This document shows positions 38,025 through 51,300 of a DNA stretch of 64,000 nucleotides, one piece after another. The notes under the pieces were generated by a model. That model saw only the letters and a list, made by a program, of their open reading frames with translations. It was not told the DNA's origin and ran no database searches. The first letter of the stretch is position 1; every line of letters begins with the position of its first letter. This DNA comes from Trogon surrucura. Lineage: Eukaryota; Chordata; Aves; Trogoniformes; Trogonidae. The DNA lies in contig CM036633.1 of assembly GCA_020746105.1 (NCBI GenBank), forward strand, positions 8,664,501 through 8,728,500, given 5' to 3'. Both the position numbers and the translations under genes were made by a program.

Positions 38025-38310
38025 AGGCGACTGTCAAGGAAAGTCAGCAAATTATAAATGAACATGAGAATCAAGCACTGACATGGTAGAAATTTCTTCC
38101 AGTAGTTCCAAACTACGGAGGTTAACATGTAGTTTGAGTGGAAAACAAAGTCTTAAGTCCAAGCTCTGACAGATGTAGGTAGGTACTCTCTGAAGTTTTA
38201 GTGCAGTGGCTTTTTAAATAACCTCCAGCCCAACATTCCTCCACCTTAATTGCTTCAGAGTGATTTCACTACTTCTGGCTGTGGTGGTTAATTTAATGTA
38301 GCCCTCCCAG
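38025..38310 (+). repeat. diverged repeat, copy A
   Basis: This block aligns colinearly with 40,000-40,285. Shared landmarks in the same order are 'aaagtcag', 'ataaatga', 'gtagttcc' versus 'ttagttcc', 'gaagttttag' versus 'aaagttttag', 'ttaattgcttcagag' versus 'ttaattgcttcaaag', and 'gatttca(c/t)tactt'. The family is not recognised. It could be an ancient transposon or a local duplication with an offset of about 1,975 bp. Confidence 0.6.
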
Positions 38311-39815
38311 CTGGTAGCTCTCAGCTGTTGTGCTGCTGTTGGGCTCCCCACCAGCAGGACTGGGAGCAGGACCAGCGGCCCCAGCAGCTCCACACTCTGG
38401 CAGATCCCACACAAGCTCATCCAACTCCTGTTCAAATTTGAGGTGGGAATCACAGGTGAAGAGTCCATCATCTCAAATCAGAGCTGCTCTTAGCATGCCC
38501 TACTATGCCAAGGAATGGCCAGTGACTATTTGTCCCTCCAAAATCAGTGACTGCACAAAGCCAAGGGCATGTGTTCCCCTCCAATGTCTGTGCTCTGGCT
38601 GTGTCGTCTCCTGTGGCCTTGTTCTTGCAGGCCACAGCCTGTACCACTGGCCTTTAACCACAGCTCCATGAGTGGAAACCTCCTCTGTGGAGCGGGTGAC
38701 CTCACCTACAGGTCGCAGTTGCTGGGAAAAGGCAAAGGGTGTGTAACAAGCAAAGTTCAGAGCCCTGGTCTTCCTTCCAAAGGTGAAGCTCCAGAACAGC
38801 AGATAATGGCTATCGCTTTTGGTCCTTTTATATCAGCTTTTAGATTAGGCTGTAGAAACAGCCTGTAGGTGCTTTAATGTTTAAAATAAATGTCTGTTGG
38901 TGTGGTTGAGTTAAAAATAACATCATCATGAAACAAAGGCAGGGAGAGCTGGAGATGTTAGCTCATGTTCAGCTGGTGAGTCACGATCAGGTTGGGCCTG
39001 GGGTCTGGCTCTTGGGCACCTGGGGCAGGGGTGGGGCTCAGAGATCATGCAGGCTGGACATAAACCAGCCCCTCTGGTAACAACTGCTGCACGTGTGACT
39101 GTCACACAGCTGTCCCTGTGCCCCAGATGTGTCACTTTTTGGGGGACAGGAGGGGTGATGGTGTGTCCACGAGAAGGACGTGCTGCAGCCCCTCCATGTG
39201 CTCCATCAGGGCTCGTGTGTGGGACCTGGGAGCTCTCCCTGGCAAAGGGCTGGCTGGTTGCTGTGTGGCAGCCTTGCCTGAGGACGGGGTGTCTGGGTGC
39301 TATCCCCAGCCTGGTGGCACCACTGTACTCAGCGTAGCCCTCCTGATGGGAGACATGAGAGAGCAGGGCAGGCAGGGGCTGCTGTCAGGCTGGCCAGTGT
39401 GACCTTAGGGCTTTTTTAGTAGCCCCAAACATTAAGCAGCTCGTGGGGCCACTTGTTAGGTTTGCAAAGAGGATCTTGACTAGTGGGGAAACTGAGGCAC
39501 AGATCAGGCCTGTGAGCTGGCAGTGGTGACAAGGCAGAGTGGATTTGATGTCCTCTTGAGCTGTGGAGCGAAACCTGGTGAAAGCCCCTCTTGGTTTGGG
39601 GAATGGGATGGACTGGAAGAGGTGGGGAAATAACTTCTGGAAGGCTTAGAGCTGCTGAAAGCTCTGGGTTCCCCCTGCTTCTCCTTTGCCGTCAGGAGAA
39701 ACAGCCGCTGGGTTTGCAACCTGTCAGAGCCGGGTCTCTGGAATGGCTAATGCCCATGTTGTGCTACCTGGTGGTTCTGTTTGAGAGCAGAAAACAAAAT
39801 TAAATTTATACTTGC

Positions 39816-39925
39816 TCAAACTTGCAGATGATGCCAAGTTAGGATGGGGCTACTAGTACTTGTGGAAAGGGGATTAGGGCTTAATATTGGCCTGATAAAA
39901 TAGGAAATTATCTAAAGTAACTGCG
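39816..39925 (+). repeat. old CR1 LINE reverse transcriptase scrap
   Basis: The sequence gcagatgatgccaagttagg reads A-D-D-A-K-L-G, the CR1 catalytic box, and what follows tracks the usual CR1 continuation with gaps. It is much more decayed than the copy at 12.3 kb and lies just before repeat copy B. Confidence 0.5.
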
Positions 39926-39999
39926 AGATAAGTCAGTAAGGAGACAGATATTTATTTTCCTTTATAAGCATATGACTTTAAGTGAATATATAAAAACTG

Positions 40000-40285
40000 T
40001 GACATGCTGTCACAGAAAAGTCAGTGTATTGATAAATGAGTTTGAGAATTGGTCACTGAAATAATAAAACCTTCTTCTATTAGTTCCAAAATAAGGAAGT
40101 TGTGTATTTTGAGATAACAAAGCTGTCTCAATTCCAAGTTTTGACAAATGTATTTTCTAAAGTTTTAGAATGTTTGCTTTTAAATTAAACTATCCAAGTT
40201 TTCTCCAATTTAATTGCTTCAAAGCGATTTCATTACTTGTAGTTATATCAGTTAATTGCTTCAATTTAACGTGCAAAATGATTCC
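40000..40285 (+). repeat. diverged repeat, copy B
   Basis: Partner of the block at 38,025-38,310, same orientation. The match is clearest at 40,080-40,240. Similarity may continue weakly to about 40,350, where this copy holds a CTCF-like motif. AT-richer than copy A. Confidence 0.6.
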
Positions 40286-40329
40286 CGGCAAAAGGCTCTC
40301 GTTAGATGTGGGTGCTCTGTCGCCAGTTG

Positions 40330-40343
40330 CCAGCAGAGGGCAG
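40330..40343 (+). promoter_or_regulatory. candidate CTCF binding site
   Basis: CCAGCAGAGGGCAG matches the vertebrate CTCF core consensus CCASYAGRKGGCRS at all 14 positions. It lies between the convergent opsin and SLC9A8 genes, so an insulator or loop-anchor role would be sensible. Occupancy cannot be judged from sequence. Confidence 0.45.
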
Positions 40344-40799
40344 GGAACCATCAATTTACCTCGGTGGAAGCTACCACAGGGCTGGTCTGTCGGTACAGAC
40401 ATCTCTGCCTTTAGCAGCTGACCTATTTCACCGGAATAACAATAGAAATTAGGGGCTTTTTTTTTTTTAATATTCGGCATCACTAAGGCATAACACTAAG
40501 CCCAGCATCCAGGTCAGCATACCCCTTCCCAAGGTATTCCAGCCTGGGCTTAAGCTGAGAAACTGAGTAAGGCAGATGGGTAACTAACATGGAATTAAGC
40601 CTACTCTTGGCTAGAAGGATGAAGAAAAAGTCTTTTTTTACACAGATCCTCTCCTAAGGACAAAACAAGCACTGACTGCTTTCTGGTCAACACCAGAAGT
40701 TGAGTTCATGTCCCATTCCAGCTCCTGCCAGCGCATCTTTTGGCTCTGAGATTAGCAGAGGTCTCCAAATTAAAGGGGAGAAGGGAGTCCCGCATCAAG

Positions 40800-42272
40800 A
40801 CACGTCATTTTGAAAAACCACTCGGACGACGCAGGTTTAGGATTCTAAACACGTTTTTGACCTTTTATTTCTTCCAGTGGTTGATTAAAAACCCTAGTAG
40901 CAAAACCGGACCAAAAAGTCTTATACTTTCAGAAACGAACACGTGCATGTCAGATCTATGCGCAGAACTGCAATTCATGTTCAGCAGCAAATGTGCAAAC
41001 AACTAACGAGGACTCTGGGCTGGCAGTGAGAGCAAACTGCTGTGTGTGTAACCACAGCAAACGCCCAACAAGCCCTGCGTGTCTGTTTAGGTGCTCGCAA
41101 TTTTGAGCAAACGGACTGGGCTGTGTTGAAAAAGTGAAAGGATACCGCTGATTTTTCAAACGGCTTGAAGCAGAAGAGAAAAATCGTATAAACAGGACAG
41201 CTTAATGAACGCTGTTTGGCACTTCCCAGCCGAGGCTGTATCAGCAATGTGCAATATTAACCTTTCTGTACCTGGGTTAGATTTTGTAGCCTCTTCTTCC
41301 TCATGTACATATTTAGTTCAGCAAGCAAACGATGTAGAAAATGCTGCTTTTGCTTCCACTAGTGAATTCTGGAGTGTTAGGGGAACTTCATGAGTTAGGC
41401 AAAAAGAAAGAAAAAAAAGGAAAGCTGCTGCTTTGTAAGATTTGAAACCAAAGTGCCAGCAAGGAGCAACTGCCAACTACAGAAACCCTACTGCAAAATA
41501 CATTAATGCTAAAATTTCAAATGCAGTTCTGTACTGTCATACAATCCCCCACTTCCCCAAACCATGCTGTAATCTGTACTGTGGATTAGATACCTCAGTA
41601 TATAAAAAAACCCCAAAAATAAAAATTCCATAAGATAGAAATCAAAAATTTCTTAAATGACAAAAACACCAGTTTTCAGAGTCTTTGTTGCATGTGCAAC
41701 ATCTGCTTTTTGCATCTTCTCCAGGTTCATAATGTGCAATTTCCATAAATTATAGATTTATTCCAGTTAAATTCCCTTACTAGTGCTGAAACAAATTCAC
41801 AGCATAAACTGTCAAGACACTTCATGCTGTGAATGAATATATATATATATAAAAAAAACCCAAAAGTAAAGTGCAATTCATTCTGGTTTGCAGAGTCCTA
41901 CAATAGCTCTGCGCTTCAGCATGTTTACAGCAGATTTCATAGCAGGAAGAAGATTCCCCCCCCCCCTTTAAACTATGTCACTATTTCAAGGCAGATGTTC
42001 CTGCTTTTCAACAGGCTGCATGAAATTTGCTGTGCTGTCAACTCTGAACAAAAGGTTCTTCAGTCAGTCCAGTGCTGGACCCTTGTGGGTTTCCATCACC
42101 GACCAGTAACATCAAGTACAGCAGATCTGCAGTTTTATACCCAAGCATGTAGCACAAGACATGTCTGAAATCAGAAAGTTCATCCTTAGCTTTCCAGCTT
42201 TTACGCAGACAGGCTCTTGATACACAAATTGTCTTTCTAACTCTAAACTCCTTGCACTCCTGCCCCAGTTGG
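40800..42272 (-). other. SLC9A8: probable SLC9A8 3' UTR
   Basis: This AT-rich stretch directly follows the SLC9A8 stop codon on the minus strand and contains no other recognised feature. Minus-strand AATAAA hexamers lie at 41,757-41,762 and 40,864-40,869. Either could end the transcript, giving a 3' UTR of about 0.5 or 1.4 kb. The limit is a guess. Confidence 0.4.
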
Positions 42273-42380
42273 CTACAGCAGCTCTTGCTCATCATCTTCA
42301 GATCCCGAGGGTCCTTGTCGTACCTCTTCATACCATTTGTTTGTGAGGGTTTTCATCTGTATGCGCCCGTTATGCAAGTC
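42273..42380 (-). CDS. SLC9A8: SLC9A8 last coding exon
   Basis: Encodes the final 35 residues, from [10 protein letters not shown] to the acidic dileucine E-L-L, then TAG (42,273-42,275). The acceptor is tttgttttag. It differs from the remembered human sequence at very few positions. Confidence 0.95.
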   Translation of the reverse strand, partial: DLHNGRIQMKTLTNKWYEEVRQGPSGSEDDEQELL

Positions 42381-45300
42381 CTAAAACAAAGCAGAACAGT
42401 TTGTTACTTGGCCACTCGTGTGTTAGAGAAAAAGCGAAAGACTAGCTTAACACATTCCTTAGGAAATAATCCACTCCTGGTCTCTAAAAGCAACTCTTTC
42501 CTACCAGAAAATATTTATCAAGTGTTCAGTCAGTAATTACTTCCACTGATGCTATTTCTGATGACGGGTTGTTTTTACCCGTTTGCTAGATAGCCCTGCT
42601 TAGTGGGTTTTGACAACCCTAGTGCTGTCTGTATGGCCCAGCTTTGAATCTCATTCCTCTTCAGATATTCCCAGGGACAGTCGGAAGCGTGTGGTCTGCT
42701 TTGGTGACTCACATACTCATTTTTCTAGCCTTTGGTTGCAATGTGGATGGCAGCCATGCTTTTGGCTACCAACTGCAAATCAGATGTTTACTCTGGCTTC
42801 TTGATTCCTTTTGGGTTTTGCAAAAAAAGCCTTTGGCTGTTGTGGGAAAGTGCTGAAAGCATTCTTTTAAAAAGAAAGGTACAAACAAGTATGTCTGAGC
42901 AGGCTAGGAAGACGGAATGTGCACGCTTTCCACAGTGAAAATGCTTAATTCTATAGCAAATGAATTATGTGGCTAAGGAGCCTCAGGTTTCTGAGGTACA
43001 GGAGTGAAAATGGCAGTGTTCACACCTCTTGGAGCCACTCGGTGTTAACTTACATGTTCAGTCAGGTGTCGTATTGTATTTACAGCTTCCAAGTCTTGGT
43101 CTCCTAGTGGAGAAGTCTTAAAAGTGAAGGTTTCAATACTGATACATACCTCAGAGATAAAACTGCACTCTGCAGAAAAATGGCTGCCCCAGACATCACA
43201 AGACCGTGTACAGTAAAAGGCAGGAACTTTGTGCAATAGCACTTTAAAACCTCTGCAGGAGTGGCAGCAGCTTTTTCTAGCAACAGTAATACCTAGTAAC
43301 TCCTGACACCCTTTGTGGTGCTCTGTAAGATTAAAGGCAAGTGCAACAAATCCATACACTTTTAAAGCTTAATTGTGGTAGCCCTGAGAGATGCTTGTTT
43401 AATCCAACCTGCAATTTTACAGTGCAGCCTGTCATTACAGCTGCTCTACATATGCACAAGTCACATACTGTATAGCTCATTGCTCCTAATAGAGAAGTTG
43501 CACGGCTGCACTATAAGCTTTGAATGGTACCAAGTGAAGCTACGACCAACTCTACCACAGTTTCTTTTCTTCAAGGAAGCAAGACTTACTTCTTGTGTGA
43601 GTCTCCTGGTGAAGAAAGGATTCAAATACTTGGCATCAAACCACATAAATCCTTTGAGGTCCTGGCGTTTTATGTACTGGGCTTCATATTCCTCCTCTGT
43701 GAGCTCTGATAAGTGTTCGGATTCTATGGTATTCCCCTAGAAAGATCACAGGTATCAGAGAAATGTGACAGTCATCCATCCATCCCGCTTCCTTCATCCC
43801 CCTGCACTGTGCTCTCCCTTCTCACAACCAATTTCCATGCTGGAACAACATGGAAATGATCACCCCAGCCCACCAGGGCTTGCGGCTGTATGAATCTGTC
43901 CAGTTGTTGATTCCCAGAGCCCCTTAGCTTCCCTTTTCATGTTGAAAGGTAGAACACCTCAAACATTCCATATTTTGTAGTGTTACTATTGCCGAGAACA
44001 GATTTCTGGTGTGCAGCTCTTCTCTTGTGAGCTGGACAATGATTTTTATCCAGCAAGCAACACTAATGTCATTGTCTCACTGAAAACAAGCCCTGTATCA
44101 GAACACAGCCTGTCCTCATGCTCTTCCTACACACACCTCCTGACGTGGACGGAGTAAGATAATTCTGAAGACTGCAAGCTTTCCGAAATCTATGCCAAGA
44201 GATGCTGTTCTGCAGATCCTGCAGAACTGTGCCCTCCGTGTATTGTTTGATGGTTTGGGAGAAAATAGGCTCTGGGATACTTAATGTCCTCCAACCTTTC
44301 TGCATATGAGGTTTCAGAGTGTCTGCTAGTTTTCTTCAGCACTCTTGCTTAACCAGAAATTGCTTTAAAATAAAACCCAGTCAGAGGGGTGCTGCTGTTA
44401 TCACCTTCTCATGGTCTTTCCTTTGACTTTTGAAAAATACTTCCCATCTGCCTTTTATGATTAATTCATGACTCATGCTGTACTAGCTCCTTTCTCTCTG
44501 TATATGACTCAATCCTGTATCATCTGCTTTATGCTTTTGCAGGGGTTACTTTAATTTGTACGGATCAATTTCTAATTAGATAAAGAGATTACTTCTCCCT
44601 TTGTCCAAACAGTTATTTTGGGTAAACATTAACCAGGCTCTGTCTTTGGGATATTTTAAAATTCAGATTGCTTGGCTTTTCCCTACCACCTTTGCTTTCA
44701 TTTTACTTTTTAGTAAAATATAGTGAAAAATAGTTTAGTAAAAAATGTTCGAGTCTTGGAAAATGTAAAAATGAAAAAAACCAACCAAACAAAAGCCAAC
44801 ACCAAACCACAATCAAAAGAGAGACCCTCTGAATTAAAAAAAACCAAACAAGCAACAAAACCCAAACCAACCATCTTCTCTGTCTTGCTAAGATTAATGT
44901 CCTTCTTGTTCCTCTTGCGTGCTTTGGAGTCCTCAATGTCAATCAGTCTGATGAGGGGCATGGTTCCTCCTCCCAGCAGCAAAATTGTGAACAGCACTAT
45001 GATGATCGTTGTTGTCCCAATGAGCTGCCGCTTCTCTATTGGTTCTAAGCCCAGATGAAGGCTGAGGGCGTAGGGAATCGCACCACGCAAACCTTATCAG
45101 AGAGGACAGTAAATCAATGAAGAGTGAATCAACAGCCACATTGGTCCTCAGCACTGTGATAACAGTAATTCTCTACCTTCCTAAGTTTTTCACAATATAT
45201 ACCATGTCAATCGATCTCTCACTTGGTTACCACCCTAAAATGAATCTGAGCTCTGCAGACACTGTTGTTCAGCTGTGAAGTTGCTAAACCTAGAATGAAA

Positions 45301-48300
45301 AGTAGACTCTCTGCAGAAAAGCTTCAGTGGGGATCACCTGTACATAGTCCTCTAGCACTAAGGGGAAAGAGAACGGCACTTGGGTTTGAGAACAGTGCAA
45401 ACGGTCAGTTGAGTTTTGCTAAAGCAGATGGAAAAGGAGTTCTTCCTAGAGTAGCTCATACAATGAAAACACTAAAACTTTTTCAGTTCTCTGTACTTTG
45501 AGCTTTAACTTACCGCTAAACCACATGATGAACATCATTTTGGGGGTGATTTTATGATCACGGAAAAAGTTGAGTAGGTAGGAAAGTGGGAAAATATTCA
45601 CTGCTCTTCCAAACAGAACAAGCACCTGAAAAACAGAAATAAAAGCAACAGACTATTTGATGTTACGTTCACACAGGTCCCAGTTGCATCTCGTTTGTAG
45701 AGGGAAAGGTGAATATGCTCTTTTCACTCTCAAATCCTGCAAGTAGGTGTGCTGCTAAACTAACATAAAGAAATCTCTCAGCATAGGTTGATGTGGAATT
45801 TAACTTTTTTTAAACATTTTGTCTGCTTAACTGAAACTAAACCAGACTTGTCAGTGACAGACTCCAGACACTACTTTACTTATAATAAATAAATGAAACC
45901 CAAGCGGCATTCCAAGGAGACCGAGAATTGCTTCGGGTAAAAGTTCTCCTCAGTTCAGTCAGTTCGGCTCCTTTAATCATTCCCTTGGCGCAGAAGCTAA
46001 GAGGCAGTAAGATATTTCTATTGTCTTCCCCATGGAGCGGTTCCTCAGAGAAAAAGGCCAGAAGCCAAACAAAGAGCACGTAATCTGGTTCCTCAATGCT
46101 TCCTTGGGTACGGGTATAAAATATAGCACCCGTTGAAGGAACATTTTGAGAGGGAGTTAAAAAAAAAGTACTATTGATTTAATGGCAGACAATTAACAAA
46201 CAGTGAAAACTTTAACTCCATAAAGCAAAGCTTTTCACAATGGTACCACTTTTAAGCTCCACCACAAACAGACCTTGATAAGGTAAATATCCTAGAATTA
46301 GTCAGCAGGATCCTTGATGGGCTGTGCTGTTTTCCATTATGAATCACCCCCAAATTACACAATTTGCATTATGCCTGTGAGGGCAATGCTGCACAGAAGG
46401 AAGTGTCACACCTTAGATATATATTAGATAAGGAAGTTGGGTGTAATGCAGTGAGAGCAGTTCCCCGTGCTGATAGCACTATCTGTAAATTGCAGATAAC
46501 AATTCTTCCCTTGAACTAAAATGCACAGTTTACATCTCTCTGTGAGACTGGAAAAGGATTCGCATTTCCCTCTTTTGACTGCAGAAGAGACATACTTTTC
46601 ATGTCTATGTGAATCAGTTATAAATAATAGCGATAGATGTAGGCAACCCCCATGTGAAAGGTAATTCAAAGTGCCACTACAGAAAGCTATGCTGAAATAC
46701 AGAGTGAAAGAAAAAGAATTAAGAATGGAGTCGAAGAATGAGTACACCCTGGAGTGGGTTTGCATAAGGAATTCTCTGAAGAAGGTGAGGTTGGAGTGAA
46801 GAAGTGATACAGTGACTAAATAGGTTTACGTAAACAAGCTGCAATGACATTTGGGAGAGAAAGACTCTCTAGTCCTGGAGAGATGAAATGGAGCAGAGTT
46901 TGACACTAGTTTGCTCCTGTGAACTGCCCGTTCACACAAATTGTTCAGATGAAGCTAAAGATGCACAAGAACTCAGGATCCATAGAATCACAGAATGGCT
47001 CAGGTTGGAAGGGACCTTAGAGATCATCTTGATGCCATGAAAAGCTGAAATCAGGACTCAATAGTCTTGGTCCTCACTTCAATCTAATCCACTCCCTCCT
47101 GCAATGGGCAGGGATGTCTCTCAACTAGACCAGGTTGCTCAAGGCCTCATGCAGCCTGGCCTCTGAACATCTCCAGGGAGGGGGCATCCACAACTTCTCT
47201 GTGCAATTTATTCCAGTCTTGCCACCCTTGTACTGAAGAATTTCTTCCTAAGATCCAATCTAAACCTTCAGTTTAAATCCATTTCTCCTTGTCCCATCAC
47301 TGGACACTCTTGTAAAAAGTCCCTCTCCAGCCTTTCTGTAGGTTCCCTTTAGGTATTTGAAGACAGTTTTCTGTTAAAAAAAAACTTCTGCAGTGAAGTA
47401 GCATGTACAATAATTTCAATGTCTTTTGGGATGTCTTTTAATAAATCTAATCATCCTAAATAATAAATCTAATAGTCCAAAACAAGCAAGGTTCTTTTCC
47501 TTGCTTTTAATAATCTTATAGGCTTCAAAATAACAGCAAACTTGAATTCCTTTAAGAAGACTGATACATCTGTACATCAAAATGCTGAGAACAAGAAGAG
47601 TAATTTCCTGGTATTAGTGAGAGTTAACTTTGTGCAAGATAAAAATATAGGAGTATTTTCATAAAAACCTATACAACATAACTATTCTAAAAGAATTTAA
47701 TTGTAAGGCGTTTCCCCTCCTCCTCAATATCAAAAATGCATTGAAACAAGTACGGACGAAGGTAAATACTTACTATGCACCAGATGACAAAGGACATTTC
47801 AAACTTGTGAGGAAAACTAAAAATTGACAGGCCAAGAAATGCAAAAACGCATGTTTCTAGAAAAGAGAAACCACATTTTAAACAAACAATTCTACACGAC
47901 CTTTTCTACTCCTATTCTAAGTTACTACATACGGTACATAAAATAACAGTTGCTGACTTTTGAATGCACAAAACAGGCACAAATGCCGTTATGCAAAAGG
48001 CCAGATTCTTCCACTCTCACTGTCAGTGGACAGCACCTTAGCCTCTGTGTGTGTAGGCTTTCTCATCTGTAAATTATGAATGAGTATAAACAAAGCCAGC
48101 AAAACATTTTTCTAAAGATTGAGGAATTTTTTACCTGAGGAATATAGGACAAGCTGCTACAGGAGTGACTACTAACGACTTCTGTAACTTTGCATCAGAC
48201 TCTGTCTAGAACAGAAATGTCAGGCACAATCTCATATATTGCAAGTTGAACACTCTTATGAAGTACTCAATTCATTAAATTCTTATAAATGGCAGCAGTT

Positions 48301-51300
48301 CATGGCTCTTTGTGATAAATACTGCACTGTATGATCTAATAACCCTCCTATGCTCTAATAATGTCTCAAAGTGATGTCTGCAGATCTGAAACAGTACCAC
48401 TGCCTGCAGTAATCCAAACCTTTTATTTCCACAGCACCAACCCATTACCATCAGAGAACTGCAGAGTCAAGATTTTCATCAGTCCACTGCTGTCCTTGCA
48501 AGGTAGGCTCCTTATCATAAAACCAGTTAAAATAGGATGGTTTTGGACAGATAGTAGCAATATCTGAGTTACTGCAGCATAAGACATCGTTTGGTCGTGA
48601 TTCGGGTACTGGTTACTTACATCTGCATGTTCAAAACCTGCTGCAAATGGTACGAAATTGCACAGTATCTTAAATAACTCCTTTCCAGCGTCTTGAATGC
48701 ATACGTGCTTTTTTAGCACTTGTAATAGATAAGACCAGACCCTCGTGAGCTACTGGTGCTCAGGTAATGAGCGGTTAAGTTTAGTTTGGCAGCAAGGCCT
48801 CTCCCTGACCATGTTCCAAATGCATCTTCCTGCAAGCAATATGGAACACATTCATGCCATCCCCTAAAAAACAGGGATATATTCATAATACAGAAGCATG
48901 TTACTTCTTTGAAAGTTTGGCTTGCAAAAGGAAACGGAAAGGCTATGGGACTCTGAACTGCTTGTATCATGACTTCCAAAACCAGCTTCTCAATTTGTGA
49001 AGCTATTCCAAGTAGCTTTTTATATCCCAAACAGTTTTTATTAAAAAGTACTGCTAAAAATCCATCTCCTAAACAAAAAATAGACCAGAGAAATATAGGA
49101 GTTGGAGATGTCTATTCAGTTATCAATCTTATGGCAAATCTTACCAGCAGCCTGCAGGATGGGAGAGAGAGAGATTTACTGTATGTTTTATTCAGTATGA
49201 CAGGAAAGGTGACTTCTGACTCCCTTCCAGCCCCCACTATTAGGAATTCTTCTCTTAAAGACATGTAGCACTGAGATACAAATAGCTAGAAGAAAATTTA
49301 CACCTCTGCTCTTTCCATCAGAATTACCATTTCAAACAAATAGAATTTTAAACTATTAATATTAAATATGAAGAGTAGGTAGCACCTACCACACATGAAA
49401 GCGACAGTTCTCAGTGTCTGCTGCATTAAAATCTGCGTGACCGGGGACAAGTTATGGTGTGTATAGTGAGACATCACAATGCCAGAGAAGAGGATTGCCA
49501 TGATACCTATAGATAAAAATGTAGCAGTCACCTTTTCTAGACTTTTATAACATGAAGTTGAGAATATATGTTTCTTCAAAGTAAATCAAAGTAAGAGCAC
49601 AAGTTAAATGAGAAAACAGGTAAAAAAAACAGGGACCCTCTCAGACACAAACAATACCTACTCACCTGAGAGTGAGATACCTTCTGCAAGTCCATAAGGA
49701 AGGTAAGCAAAGATAATCATCATCCCAAACTCTAGGGAGGGTGTCTTCCTTAAATCAATGTGCTTTAGCACGTGCACCATGGAAAAGTTATGGAAAAAAA
49801 TTTAAAAAAAAAAAAATCCAAGAAAAATTTAAATCTGCGTCATTCCTGTAATGGAACAATTATTATGCCTAATGTATTTATCTACTGAAGAGCTAATAAA
49901 TCCTACACATTGACCTTTGATTCAAGTATGGAAAGATTAAAAATTTCTCATGAGGAGTGTTTCTTATAGAAGCTACTGTTAGTAGAAGTCTATCAGAATG
50001 GACAGAGCTAGAGATAGAGAAGACCTGCAACTGATGCACCCATACAATACGACAGCAACACAGCAAATTGTTCGGATCTAGAAGGGCCATTTCCCTACAC
50101 TTCCAGTCTTTGAAATCTCTGCTCCAAAACCACTGCAGAAAATCCAGAGAGAATCATTAAGTAGTAACAGCTTTTCTGAAAAAAAAGGGAGATTTATGAA
50201 ACAGCAAATTAAAATAGCTCACATCTACGTTTTAACAAAAAATGTCCTTTTGATACTCAAGATATTTAAAACTTAGTTTTATTTGTAGTCCTAAGTGTGG
50301 ATATTTGTCAAGGGCCACAAGTTCTGCTTTGCATCTTGTGCACGGTCCTGCAGCACAGTTGCCAAATACGAGTGGATTTTGCCTCTGTCATCGATATTTG
50401 CCACACTAAGCACACACGCAATCTCCTCTGTTCTGTCACTAGACTCCTGGTTACTTTCAAATGGATATGACAGATTTGCAGTACTATTAACAGTGAGGAA
50501 TATTTCTTCAATCACATCCTCACCTTAATGCTAAAAATGCTCCACCTGCCATTTTTGTTAAAAATTCAGAGGATTAGATACCTGTCATGTTCCTCCTGGG
50601 TCATGAACCAGCAACGGCCTTCAACTGTATTTATCTGCTGGCAACTAATAAGAGCTGTCTTTTGCTGCACTGAAATTTTGCATGCTTAGGGTAAATTCAA
50701 TACTCTTGAGCCACAAGTAATTGTAATAGGGCAAATAATCTGCTTTTCTCTTTGTCTTAATATCATCTATACATCAGCAAAAGTGTTGAACATCTGCCTC
50801 CCTCTTTGTTGTGATGTATGGAATAATTTAAAAGCTCACGGATTTAGGCTAATGAATCAAGAGAGGAAATATCAAACGCTCCATTCTTGTTTACAAATGA
50901 AGCGCTGAGCGGCACGCCCCAGATGACATGAGTAACTGTTGGACAAGCCTAGAACAAAAAATTACCCATAGTGAAGCCAATGTTAACATTGAATGAGCTC
51001 TGAAAAGTAACAAAGGTTACAACAACCGTCCGTCCTTATCTCAGCAGACAAGCTTGTGGGTTGTTTAGCAACCAGCTCGTGGAAGTGGAAGAGGCAAAAT
51101 ACAACTCAATGTAAATCCAAACAGAACAGTATCTGTGTATTCGGCTGCCTGAATATGATACATAGGGACAAATGAGCTGGTCTGACTCAAAAGCCCTCAG
51201 GAAAAGGAGCTTTTTTTTTTTTCCTTTTTAGTTAACTGTTTTATGTTTGTAAAGAAAGAACCATATGCTTGTACAAATGGATTAGTATTGAAATGAAATG

